Made by a program: the position numbers and the translations under genes. Source: an uncultured Acidobacteriia bacterium (GTDB lineage Bacteria > Acidobacteriota > Terriglobia > Bryobacterales > Bryobacteraceae). From it: a DNA stretch of 64,000 nucleotides. Every line of letters begins with the position of its first letter. Position 1 is the stretch's first letter. A model generated the notes under the pieces. The model had not been told where the DNA came from. It searched no databases and saw only the letters and a list, made by a program, of their open reading frames with translations. Of this stretch, positions 56,708 to 64,000 are shown in pieces. Location: positions 62,001 to 126,000 of the forward strand of contig CAINNJ010000039.1 in NCBI GenBank assembly GCA_903851195.1. The letters run 5' to 3'.

Positions 56708-57559
56708 GTGTCGTCCTCTTTTCCCGGCCGCTTATTCTCTGATCACGCTCTCTCCCGTCGTCTCGAACGCGCCGAAGGCGCCGCCAACGCCGCCTACGTG
56801 GAAGCCCGCGCCCGTCTTCATCCGGAGACGGGCGCCACATGGCAGGATTTCGACGGCGCCTGGGCTATGTTCGACACACCCGACTCGCCGGTAACCCAAA
56901 CCTTCGGTTTGGGCATGTTCGCTGAAGTGACCGCCGCCGCGCTCGATCGCATCGAGGCTTTCTTTCACGGCCGCGGCGCGCCGGTCACCCAGGAAGTCAG
57001 CCCTCTGGCCGATAAATCCGTCTGGCCCCTGCTCACCGCGCGGCGCTATACACCCGTCGAATTCACCAGCATTCTGTTCATGGAACTCGACCCGGACCGC
57101 TTCCCGGCCGAGTTCGGCTGTGGCGACCTGCAGGTTCGTCCGGCATCCCCCGGCGAAGCCGAACTCTGGGCCGCAACCGCCGCCCGCGGCTGGACCGCCG
57201 AACTTCCGGAAATGGCCGAGATCCTCGCCCCGCTCATGACAACTACCTTTCACGTGGGAGGAGTCACGCCCTTTTTCGCGCTGCAGGACGGTAAGCCCAT
57301 CGCCACCGCCGCCCTCAACATCCAGCGCGGCGTCGCGCTTCTCGCCGGAGCCAGCACCGTTCCGGAAGCCCGCAAACAGGGCGCGCAGCGGGCTCTTCTC
57401 GGCGCGCGTCTCCGCTTCGCCGCTGCGGCCGGCTGCGATCTCGCCACCATGGGCGCGGAACCCGGCAGCGCCTCCCAGCGGAACGCCGAGCGCTCCGGCT
57501 TTCGCATCGCGTACACGCGGACCAAATGGAGCCTCCCCGCTCCGGCCCCCCAGGTATAA
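56708..57559 (+). CDS. GNAT-family N-acetyltransferase
   Basis: A 283-residue protein starting with GTG. The N-terminal half (to about residue 140) is unassigned; the C-terminal half has the GNAT strands with an acetyl-CoA loop in LAGASTVPEARKQGAQRALLGARL and the terminal ASQRNAERSGFRIAYTR motif. GNAT enzymes move acetyl groups to amines of small molecules or proteins. It lies 20 bases after the fusion gene, so they may be co-transcribed. Confidence 0.72.
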   Translation: MSSSFPGRLFSDHALSRRLERAEGAANAAYVEARARLHPETGATWQDFDGAWAMFDTPDSPVTQTFGLGMFAEVTAAALDRIEAFFHGRGAPVTQEVSPLADKSVWPLLTARRYTPVEFTSILFMELDPDRFPAEFGCGDLQVRPASPGEAELWAATAARGWTAELPEMAEILAPLMTTTFHVGGVTPFFALQDGKPIATAALNIQRGVALLAGASTVPEARKQGAQRALLGARLRFAAAAGCDLATMGAEPGSASQRNAERSGFRIAYTRTKWSLPAPAPQV

Positions 57560-57589
57560 TTACGGGGAAGCCCGCCAAAGGAAATCAGC

Positions 57590-58027
57590 ATGCCAGAGCC
57601 GCAGAGTTACGCGAAACACGCGAAGTTTGTCCCGCTTTATCACCAGGTGCTTTTCGGAATTCTCCTGCTAACCCTGATCGGTTCGCTGGTAAATCTCTAT
57701 AAATCCCTCGGCGATCATGAACGTATTTACAGCGCCTCGCTCATCGCCGCGCTCACCTTCGCGCTGATTCTGACGGCCCTTTTCGCCCGTGTGTTCGCGC
57801 TGGGCGCGCAGGATCGCGTGATTCGCGCCGAAGAGAACATGCGCCACTACATCATGACCGGAAAAATGCTCGATCCCCGTCTCACCGTCAGACAGATTGT
57901 CGGCCTCCGCTTTGCCTCCGACGGCGAATTTGTCGAACTGGCCCGCAAAGCCGCGGAGCAGGGAATGTCCATAACCGACATTAAAAAATCCGTGAAATCC
58001 TGGCGCGCGGATAACGATCGCCTTTGA
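57590..58027 (+). CDS. DUF6526-like small membrane protein
   Basis: A 145-residue protein with a conserved-looking start (SYAKHAKFVPLYHQVL), two hydrophobic helices (about 22-40 and 48-68) and a soluble C-terminal half (LTVRQIVGLRFASDGEFVELARKA). It matches the DUF6526 pattern. It starts at ATG with AAAGGAAATC upstream. Its stop overlaps the TTG start of the next gene (TTGA). Function unknown. Confidence 0.7.
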   Translation: MPEPQSYAKHAKFVPLYHQVLFGILLLTLIGSLVNLYKSLGDHERIYSASLIAALTFALILTALFARVFALGAQDRVIRAEENMRHYIMTGKMLDPRLTVRQIVGLRFASDGEFVELARKAAEQGMSITDIKKSVKSWRADNDRL

Positions 58028-59034
58028 CCTTGCTGCCCCTCGTCCTCTCCTTCTTTGGCTCGTGCCTTGCCTCCTGCCTGGTCACGTGGCTCGCCATCCT
58101 GGGCTGCCGCCGCTTCGGCGTTTATGACGTGCCCAACGAGCGCAGTTCCCACGTCGCGAAAACGCCCCGCGGCGGCGGCGTGGGCATCTATCTCGTCGTC
58201 CTGATCGCCATCGCCATCTTCTGGCGAACCGGATCCCTCGACCCCGCTCTCGCCGCCTCGCTCCTCATCGGCGGCGCAATCGTCGTCGCCATCGGTCTTG
58301 CCGACGATTTGCGCGGCCTCTCGGTCCTCGTCCGCCTCCCCGCCCACCTGGGCGCTTCCGCCCTCGCCTCCTGGTGGCTGCTGCAGCCCGTTCTGACGTA
58401 TGGCCCCGTTCTCAACGCCCTGCTGCTGGCGTTTTGCACCCTGTTCGTCGCCTGGTCGCTCAACATCTACAACTTCATGGACGGCATCGACGGCATTGCC
58501 GGCGTGCAGGGCGCCTTCGCCGGTCTCGCCCTCATCCTCTTCGCCGGCGCCTTCGGCTTCCTCGGCGCCAGTCTCCTGGGATTCTCCCTGTGCGGTGCCT
58601 GCCTCGGTTTCCTGGTCTGGAACTGGCACCCCGCCCGCATCTTTATGGGGGACGCCGGCAGTGGGTTCCTGGGCTTCGCCATCGGCTGCTTCGCCCTCGC
58701 CTCCGCCGTGCGCAGCCCGGCCTTCTTTTGCACGTGGCTGATCATCCTGGGCGTCTTTACGGCGGACAGCAGTGTCACCCTCGTCACCCGGACCCTGCGC
58801 GGCCAGAAATTCTACCAGGCGCACCGCCTCCACGCCTACCAGCACCTCGCCAAACGCCTGGTCAGTCACGGCAAAGTGTCCGGCGGAGTCGTCGCCATCT
58901 GCGCCCTCTGGCTCCTGCCCTGGGCCTGGCTCAGTGTCTCCCGGCAAGACTACGCGGTACCGATCCTGACCGCCGCTCTCGCGCCTCTTTTATTCGCCGC
59001 GATCCGCCTCCGCGCCGGCCGTGAAGCCCTGTAA
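58024..59034 (+). CDS. WecA/MraY-family polyprenyl-phosphate sugar-1-phosphate transferase
   Basis: A 336-residue membrane enzyme with about ten helices. Active-site motifs of the family are visible: GLADDLRG (the metal-binding DD), NIYNFMDGIDGIAG, HPARIFMGDAGSGFLGF and QAHRLHAYQHL near the end. It transfers a sugar phosphate from a UDP sugar to undecaprenyl phosphate, the first step of O-antigen or exopolysaccharide synthesis. WecA-like rather than MraY-like because mur genes are absent. Starts with TTG overlapping the previous stop. Confidence 0.88.
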   Translation: MTLLPLVLSFFGSCLASCLVTWLAILGCRRFGVYDVPNERSSHVAKTPRGGGVGIYLVVLIAIAIFWRTGSLDPALAASLLIGGAIVVAIGLADDLRGLSVLVRLPAHLGASALASWWLLQPVLTYGPVLNALLLAFCTLFVAWSLNIYNFMDGIDGIAGVQGAFAGLALILFAGAFGFLGASLLGFSLCGACLGFLVWNWHPARIFMGDAGSGFLGFAIGCFALASAVRSPAFFCTWLIILGVFTADSSVTLVTRTLRGQKFYQAHRLHAYQHLAKRLVSHGKVSGGVVAICALWLLPWAWLSVSRQDYAVPILTAALAPLLFAAIRLRAGREAL

Positions 59035-59089
59035 GAAATCCCACTTCCTTGTTTTTCAGGTTGGCGATAATGGCGAAGGAGAACGCATC

Positions 59090-59455
59090 ATGACCACTCA
59101 GGAAGTTGCCGACAAACTCGTCAGTCTCTGTTCGGAAGGCAAGTTTCTCGAAGCCACCCAGGCTCTCTATTCCCCTGACATCGTCAGCCTGGAACCCGTC
59201 GCCCGTCCCGGAGGATCGCGCGAAGCCAAAGGCCTCGAGGCCGTGCTGGCCAAAGGCGAATGGTTCGCCGCCAACCACGACATCCACTCCACAACAGTGG
59301 AAGGGCCGCTCGTCGCCGGCTCGCACTTCGCCGTCACTTTCAAACTCGAAATTACCTTCAAACCGGAAAACAAACGCTTCACCATGGAGGAGATTGGGGT
59401 TTACAAAGTGGCGGACGGCAAAGTCGTGCACGAAGAGTTCTTCTACGCCACGTAG
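59090..59455 (+). CDS. SnoaL/NTF2-fold small protein
   Basis: A 121-residue protein of the NTF2-like superfamily: a helical start (TTQEVADKLVSLCSEGKFLEATQALYSPDIV), a KGEWFAANHDIHS turn, and beta strands (HFAVTFKLEITF; TMEEIGVYKVADGKVVHEEFFY). The frame is open upstream to 59021 inside the previous gene, but the ATG at 59090 has GAAGGAG nine bases ahead. These folds bind or isomerise small hydrophobic molecules; the role here is unknown. Confidence 0.78.
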   Translation: MTTQEVADKLVSLCSEGKFLEATQALYSPDIVSLEPVARPGGSREAKGLEAVLAKGEWFAANHDIHSTTVEGPLVAGSHFAVTFKLEITFKPENKRFTMEEIGVYKVADGKVVHEEFFYAT

Positions 59456-59488
59456 CTCCTGACCGCCGCGCCCCCCGGGGGCCTGCTC

Positions 59489-60823
59489 ATGCCGGACAAT
59501 GTTCTTATGCAGGCGCCCCCCGGTCCGCGCGGTTCCGAAGTCCGCGGCTTCATCCGCCAGACCCTCCCGTTCCTCCACCAGACCGCCCGCCGCTTCGGCC
59601 CCATCTCCTCCTTCCGGCTTCTCAACCAGCGCCTCTACCTGATCGACCAGCCCGACTGGATTCAGGACATTCTCATCACCCGCCAGCACCTCTTCGTCCG
59701 CGACACTGGCGCCACCCTGCTCCGCGAACTTGTCGGCGACGGCCTGCTCACCCGCGACGAACCCGCCCACAAGGAGCGCCGCCGCGTCCTCCAGCCCGCC
59801 TTCCACCGCGCCCAGGTCGCTTCTTACGCCGATATGATGGTCGCCGAAACCCTCCGCCACGCCGCCCCGTGGCAGCCCGATGTCCGGCTCGACATCGTCG
59901 CCGAGATGAAGCGTCTCACCCTCACAATCGTCGGCGCGTCCCTGTTCGGCGCGGACTTCAGCGACAGCGCCGCCCGCATCGCCGCCGTGCTGCAGCGCGT
60001 CATCGACCGCTCCCGCTGCATCGTCCCCGTTCTCGCTCTTCTCGAACCCCTCGCCCTCCGATACCGCCGCCATTTTCCGGCCGGCCCCAGCCTCTTCTTC
60101 CGCTCGGAGCGCGCTGAACTCGAAACCATCCTCGCGCCGGTCATCCGGCAGCGCCGGGAATCGCGGCAGAAGGACATGTTCTCCCTCCTCCTCGCCGACA
60201 TGAACGACCAGGACGCCACCGACGAAATCGTCACCATGGTGCTCGCGGGACACGAAACCACCGCCATCGCCCTCACCTGGCTCTGGTACCTGCTCGGCAA
60301 ACACCCCGCCGTGGAAGCGCACATCCGCGAGGAACTCCTCCACGTCCTCGGCGACCGCGACGCCACCCCCGACGACCTCCCCCGGCTCCCGTACACCGCC
60401 ATGGTCTTCCACGAAGCCCTTCGCCTCTACCCGCCGGCGCCCGCCTTCGGCCGCCGCCCCGTCGAGGACATCGAACTCGGCGGCTACCGCATCCCCCGCG
60501 GCGCCTCAATCCTGCTTAGCCCCTACATCACCCAGCGGAACCCGCTCTGGTTTCCCGATCCCGACCGCTTCCTCCCCGAACGCTGGCGCGGCATCTCGAT
60601 TCCCAAATTCGCCTTCTTCCCCTTCGGAGGCGGCGCCAAGGTCTGCATCGGCGAAGGCTTCGCCCGCATGGAAGCCATGCTCGTCCTCGTTACCCTGCTG
60701 CGCCGCTGGCGACTCCGTCCGGAGACCGACCTCGACGTCGGAACCCAGGCTGCGCTCACCCTCCGCCCCGACCGCCCCCTCTGGATGCTTCCCACCCCGG
60801 TCACCGTTCACACCGCTCCGTGA
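59489..60823 (+). CDS. Cytochrome P450
   Basis: A 444-residue haem monooxygenase. I-helix oxygen motif AGHETT, K-helix ExxR in HEALRLYPP, a PxRF-like FLPERW, and the haem-binding loop FPFGGGAKVCIG with thiolate C386 are all present. No signal or membrane anchor. P450s insert oxygen into varied substrates and need electron donors (ferredoxin and reductase), which are not in the window. No polyketide, terpene or NRPS genes flank it, so a biosynthetic cluster is not supported. Confidence 0.94.
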   Translation: MPDNVLMQAPPGPRGSEVRGFIRQTLPFLHQTARRFGPISSFRLLNQRLYLIDQPDWIQDILITRQHLFVRDTGATLLRELVGDGLLTRDEPAHKERRRVLQPAFHRAQVASYADMMVAETLRHAAPWQPDVRLDIVAEMKRLTLTIVGASLFGADFSDSAARIAAVLQRVIDRSRCIVPVLALLEPLALRYRRHFPAGPSLFFRSERAELETILAPVIRQRRESRQKDMFSLLLADMNDQDATDEIVTMVLAGHETTAIALTWLWYLLGKHPAVEAHIREELLHVLGDRDATPDDLPRLPYTAMVFHEALRLYPPAPAFGRRPVEDIELGGYRIPRGASILLSPYITQRNPLWFPDPDRFLPERWRGISIPKFAFFPFGGGAKVCIGEGFARMEAMLVLVTLLRRWRLRPETDLDVGTQAALTLRPDRPLWMLPTPVTVHTAP

Positions 60824-60899
60824 TAAACTCCGTTAGTTCCGGCCGCTTACCCGGCGCCGTCCGCCTGGATAACGTCCGTTCAAATAAAAGGATCCCTGT

Positions 60900-62030
60900 A
60901 TGTTCCGCCTTTCCGCCATTGTCTTTCTGCTCGGCCTGAGCGCCGGCCCCGGCTGCGCACAGAACCCCGCCACGGCCCCGCCCGCGCGCCCCGCCCGGCC
61001 CGTGCCGCCCACCCGCGACCCCCACACCCCCGGCTACGTCGCCGCGAAGGAACTGCCGGACGGAGCCAACGCCCCCGCTATCGCCGACGGCAACTTCATC
61101 CTCGGCCCCACCCATAACCCCGCGCCCGAAATGTCCGTCCAGGAAGGCGTTCCCCAGGGCACGGTCTACAACTTCACCATGGAGTCCGCCGACAGCAAAA
61201 TCTACCCCGGCATCGCCCGCGAGCCCGGCACCTTCGGCACCCCCGATCCCGCCGAGCCCTCCCGCCTCATCGTCACCACCAGCCACCCAGCCCCCTACAC
61301 GCGCAAAGTCGCCGTCTACGTTCCGAAGCAGTACGTTCCCGGCACCGCCGCGCCCTTCATCGTCGGCGCCGATGGTCCCGACCGCCAGCTCTTCACCTGC
61401 CTCGATAACCTCATCGCACAGCACCGCGTGCCCGTCATGATCGCCATCTCCCTCGGCAACGGCAGCGGCGACGCCCAGGGCAGCCAGCGCGGCCTCGAGT
61501 ACGACACCATGTCCGGCCTCTACGCCGAATTCGTCGAGAAAGAAGTGCTGCCCCTCGTCGAAAAGCAGTACAACGTGAAGCTCACCAAAGATCCCGACGG
61601 CCGCGCCACCATGGGCGGCAGTTCCGGCGGCTCCGCGGCCCTCATCATGGCCTGGTATCACCCCGAGCTCTACCACCGCGTGCTCACTTATTCCGGCACC
61701 TACGTCAACCAGCAGTGGCCCTGGGATCCCAAAGTCCCCCACGGCGCCTGGGAGTTCCACGAACGCCTCATCCCGAACTCCCCCGTGAAGCCCATCCGCC
61801 TCTGGATGGAAGTCGGCGACCGCGACAACTACAACCCGAACATCATGACCGACAACATGCACGACTGGGTTCTCGCCAACGAAAGAATGGCCAAAGTTCT
61901 GGCCGACAAAGGCTACCACTACCAGTTCGTCTTCGCCCGCAACGCGGGACACACCGACCGCACCGTGAAACAGCAGACCTTGCCGGAAGCGCTCGAATAC
62001 CTCTGGCAGGGTTATAAGGAAAAGAAGTAA
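60900..62030 (+). CDS. Exported esterase (enterochelin-esterase-like)
   Basis: A 376-residue alpha/beta hydrolase with a signal peptide (residues about 1-21). The nucleophile is S242 in the MGGSSGGSAALIMAWYHPELY motif; an acidic residue in WMEVGDRDNY and a C-terminal His in FARNAGHTDRT complete the triad. This is the Fes/IroE-type fold. Some relatives hydrolyse siderophore or sugar esters; the substrate here is unknown. A Pro-rich linker follows the signal peptide. Confidence 0.82.
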   Translation: MFRLSAIVFLLGLSAGPGCAQNPATAPPARPARPVPPTRDPHTPGYVAAKELPDGANAPAIADGNFILGPTHNPAPEMSVQEGVPQGTVYNFTMESADSKIYPGIAREPGTFGTPDPAEPSRLIVTTSHPAPYTRKVAVYVPKQYVPGTAAPFIVGADGPDRQLFTCLDNLIAQHRVPVMIAISLGNGSGDAQGSQRGLEYDTMSGLYAEFVEKEVLPLVEKQYNVKLTKDPDGRATMGGSSGGSAALIMAWYHPELYHRVLTYSGTYVNQQWPWDPKVPHGAWEFHERLIPNSPVKPIRLWMEVGDRDNYNPNIMTDNMHDWVLANERMAKVLADKGYHYQFVFARNAGHTDRTVKQQTLPEALEYLWQGYKEKK

Positions 62031-62036
62031 CCCGGC

Positions 62037-62456
62037 ATGACGGCCAAACTCCCCCTCCGCATCGCCGCGGTTGTCCTCTTTCTGTTCGCCCTGGGCCACA
62101 CCCTGGGGTTCCCGGGTTTCCGGCCGGTGGAACGCGCCGCTCTGGACGTGCTCGACGCCATGCACACCGTGCCCTTCAACTTCGGTGGCCGCACCACGCA
62201 CTGGTATGACCTGTATCAGGGTTTCGGGTACGCGATCTCCGTCTCCGGCTTCGTCTTCCCGATCATTGCCTGGCGCCTCAGCACCTCTTCCCCCGCCGAA
62301 GCCGGTCTCGCCCGCTTCATCGCCTGGCTGCTCTGCCTCATCCAGGTGGCCAGCATCGTCCTGAGCCTGGCCTTCTTCGGCCCGGTGCAGGCCGGTTTCT
62401 CCGCCGCCTGCGCCGCAATTCTGGCCTGGGGCGCTCTGCGCCTCCGCCCCGCCTGA
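62037..62456 (+). CDS. Small four-helix membrane protein of unknown function
   Basis: A 139-residue protein with four hydrophobic segments (IAAVVLFLFALGHTLGF, YAISVSGFVFPIIAW, FIAWLLCLIQVASIVLSL, FSAACAAILAWGALRL) and a conserved-looking HTVPFNFGGRTTHWYDLYQGFG loop. It lies seven bases after the esterase stop, so the two are probably co-transcribed. No family is recognised with certainty. Confidence 0.65.
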   Translation: MTAKLPLRIAAVVLFLFALGHTLGFPGFRPVERAALDVLDAMHTVPFNFGGRTTHWYDLYQGFGYAISVSGFVFPIIAWRLSTSSPAEAGLARFIAWLLCLIQVASIVLSLAFFGPVQAGFSAACAAILAWGALRLRPA

Positions 62457-62489
62457 GAATTACCCAATCCCGCTCATTTGAGATGTGGG

Positions 62490-62544
62490 GCCGGATGGAA
62501 TCCGGCACCGGGTTGGAAACCCGGTGCGCTGGTGAAAACCGGCG
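62490..62544. repeat. REP-like chain of three hairpins
   Basis: Three consecutive inverted repeats, the first two with GGA loops: GCCGGAT-gga-ATCCGGC (62490-62506), CACCGGGTT-gga-AACCCGGTG (62506-62526) and CGCTGGT-gaaa-ACCGGCG (62527-62544, one G-U pair). The first two arms have perfect stems. The central arm shares GGGTTGGAAACCC with the element at 19683-19766, so both belong to one repeat family. It lies just after a small membrane-protein gene. Confidence 0.65.
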
Positions 62545-63177
62545 TTGAGTGTGAATGAAGGAGTCACACAGGAAGGGAGCAGCGAACCATTCTGACCCCG
62601 AGGCGTGAAGCGTTGACAGGGGCAAGTGCAGGCTGAGTATCAACGATCACGCGATACCGGGTAACCTGAAGCGGCTGGCCCGTCCGGCGGTGTATAGCAG
62701 CCGCAAAAGCCGGAACGGCGCCACCCGGAAAACGCGGAGCCACAAATGATTCAGAAGAATCGGACGGAAAGAAAGACCGTTCTCGGCAATTTCCCCGGAC
62801 CCGACTTCTTCGGAGTTCGGCTGCCTGTCCCGGTGGCAACGGCTCCGGCTCCCTTACGATCCAGGTGGAGGCGCAAGTGTGCGCGCGTCGCAAACCGGGC
62901 CACGCAAGGTCGCTGATCACGCGGGAGAGCGCCTGACCACGAGCAGCAGCCAGGTCCTGGTTGCACGCAACAGCTTTCCTCAGGATCGGTTGAAACCCAC
63001 AGGTTTTGCTGGTCCGGTCGTCAGTGCTACAATTACCTTCGCAAATCGAAAAGACTGTATTCTCCTGTGGCTTTCCCGCATACCCAACGGATTTTTTTAC
63101 AAAGGTTATGGCCGAGCAGGCGAGAAAGCGGCAATTTGCCGGAATATTCGATTCGGAAAGTTCCCGGGGCTCTGCCG
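62545..63177 (+). other. Gene-free structured region; possible truncated group II intron RNA
   Basis: No convincing gene is seen in this 630-base stretch. It has many short stems: TGTGA/TCACA (about 62550-62569), CCCC/GGGG (62596-62623) and GTTG/CAAC (about 62960-62971), plus phrases such as GGTAACCTGAA and CGGAACGGCGCCACC that resemble domain I of bacterial group II introns. No domain V or maturase is present, so if it is an intron it is a 5' remnant. Alternatively it is a 5'-leader RNA of the kinase gene. Confidence 0.35.
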
Positions 63178-64000
63178 ATGAAATCTTCCGGCGCCGGTTC
63201 CGCTCGTGCTTCGCGCTGTCTGCTTCGTTTCGGCGATCTGCTCGCCGGGCGGTTCCGCATTGCGGTTCTCCTCGGCGAGGGTGGCATGGGACAGGTTTAC
63301 TCAGCCGAAGACACTCTCGTCCGGAGCACGGTCGCTCTGAAGGTAATCCATCCGGAATATGTTGCCGATCCCGACTCGCGCGCCCGTCTGATCCGTGAGC
63401 TCCGGATGGCTAGGATGGTCACCAGTCCGCATGTTTGCCGGCTTTATGACATTGCGGAAACCTGCGTGGACGGGGACAGCCTGCTGTTTCTCACGATGGA
63501 ACTGCTGCATGGCGAAACGCTGTCCGAACGCCTGCGCCGTCTGCCACGCCTGACGTTCGCGGAGGCACGAGCGCTCACGCTGCAACTGGCCGAAGCCCTC
63601 GCGACGCTGCACGGAGCGGGTGTGGTTCACCGCGATTTCAAGCCCGCCAACGTTATGCTCACCGTGCGGAACGGTGCAACCCACGCAGTGGTGATGGACT
63701 TCGGTCTGGCGCAACCTGTGCTGAACCAAAACGCTTCTGCGAGCGTCCCGCATCCGTCGGAAGACCCTCTCACGAAGGCCGGCAAGCTGACCGGAACACC
63801 TGCCTACATGGCGCCGGAACAGGCCGCCTGCGGTTTGGCGACTCCCGCCTCCGACGTTTTTGCGTTTGGTCTTGTCATCACGCAGATGGTGACGGGGCTC
63901 GACTACGCCGCCGCGATCGAAAGGCCGGCGGCAGGAGGCGCAAGGCCCACGCTTGCGGCGAGTGCCGTCCTGAAGCATGCTGGGCGGCCCTGGCCGGAAC
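63178..64000 (+). CDS. Serine/threonine protein kinase, N-terminal part (cut by window end)
   Basis: At least 274 codons of a Hanks-type kinase, open to the window end. The glycine loop LGEGGMGQVYSAED (G33, G35, G38), the VALK lysine K55, catalytic loop HRDFKPANV (D153), DFG at 174-176 and the APE motif after GTPAYMAPEQ are all present, so it should be active. Residues beyond the kinase domain are outside the window. No strong ribosome site precedes the ATG at 63178; an upstream in-frame TTG at 63136 is possible. Such kinases are numerous in Acidobacteria. Confidence 0.88.
   Translation, partial: MKSSGAGSARASRCLLRFGDLLAGRFRIAVLLGEGGMGQVYSAEDTLVRSTVALKVIHPEYVADPDSRARLIRELRMARMVTSPHVCRLYDIAETCVDGDSLLFLTMELLHGETLSERLRRLPRLTFAEARALTLQLAEALATLHGAGVVHRDFKPANVMLTVRNGATHAVVMDFGLAQPVLNQNASASVPHPSEDPLTKAGKLTGTPAYMAPEQAACGLATPASDVFAFGLVITQMVTGLDYAAAIERPAAGGARPTLAASAVLKHAGRPWPE

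Noticed and set aside
59489-62030. Secondary-metabolite gene cluster around the P450
   Set aside because: Neighbours are a SnoaL-like protein, an esterase and membrane proteins; no core biosynthetic enzyme, carrier protein or regulator is present.

Overview
The window is GC-rich, densely packed chromosomal DNA that looks like an acidobacterium of the Solibacter/Bryobacter type (class Terriglobia). This assignment is an inference. It rests on two very large Oar-like TonB-dependent receptors with an N-terminal carboxypeptidase-regulatory domain, a secreted PQQ dehydrogenase, a large M14 zinc peptidase, PIN-type toxin-antitoxin genes, SnoaL/VOC/YCII small proteins, and codon usage with strong G/C at third positions. 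There is no rRNA, no tRNA, no CRISPR array, no recognisable transposase and no prophage.

Layout. 1-7.6 kb: end of a class III aminotransferase, an FAD oxidoreductase, a YceI protein, an MFS exporter, a beta-carbonic anhydrase, then an envelope group (Trm112-like peptide, GT9 glycosyltransferase, MsbA-like ABC exporter). 7.6-9.95 kb: a leftward peroxide-defence operon perR-phhB-ahpC-ahpD-LOG with a candidate operator. 10-13.3 kb: rsmB, a cupin protein and a frameshifted nadB. 13.5-22.6 kb: PQQ dehydrogenase, a very acidic small protein, hslVU, an FN3 lipoprotein, small secreted/membrane proteins, an APC permease and a GT-C-like membrane protein. 22.8-29.9 kb: two tandem Oar-like receptors. 30-36.2 kb: a FabG-like SDR, a ClpB-D2-like AAA+ ATPase, a rhodanese, a short SecA paralogue, a possible small secreted protein and a methyltransferase. 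36.3-37.5 kb: an Rpn/DUF4351 nuclease gene followed by an internally deleted copy. 37.6-47.4 kb: a tetR-adaptor-RND-TolC efflux operon and an M14 peptidase. 47.4-51 kb: a VapC/DUF104 pair, then a low-GC insert with two unknown membrane proteins, bracketed by a degenerate copy of the 3' end of the enolase-superfamily gene. 51-55.7 kb: a leftward set including yajQ, an SDR lacking its catalytic Tyr/Lys, a receiver protein, a BamD with a long tail, and rpe. 55.8-62.5 kb: rightward genes including a YCII-VOC fusion, a GNAT protein, a WecA/MraY-type transferase, a P450 and an esterase. 62.5-63.2 kb: a gene-free, hairpin-rich stretch. 63.2-64 kb: the start of a Ser/Thr kinase, cut by the window edge.

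How the genes work together. Many junctions are 4-base stop/start overlaps (ATGA, GTGA, TTGA), so several units are probably translationally coupled. The clearest functional units are the PerR/AhpC/AhpD peroxide system, hslVU protein quality control, the TetR-controlled tripartite efflux pump, and the GT9/MsbA envelope pair. The most unusual parts are the low-GC insert flanked by an enolase-gene duplication, the SecA paralogue neighbourhood, the cloverleaf-like palindromic repeats at about 19.7 kb and 62.5 kb, and the structured gene-free region before the kinase.
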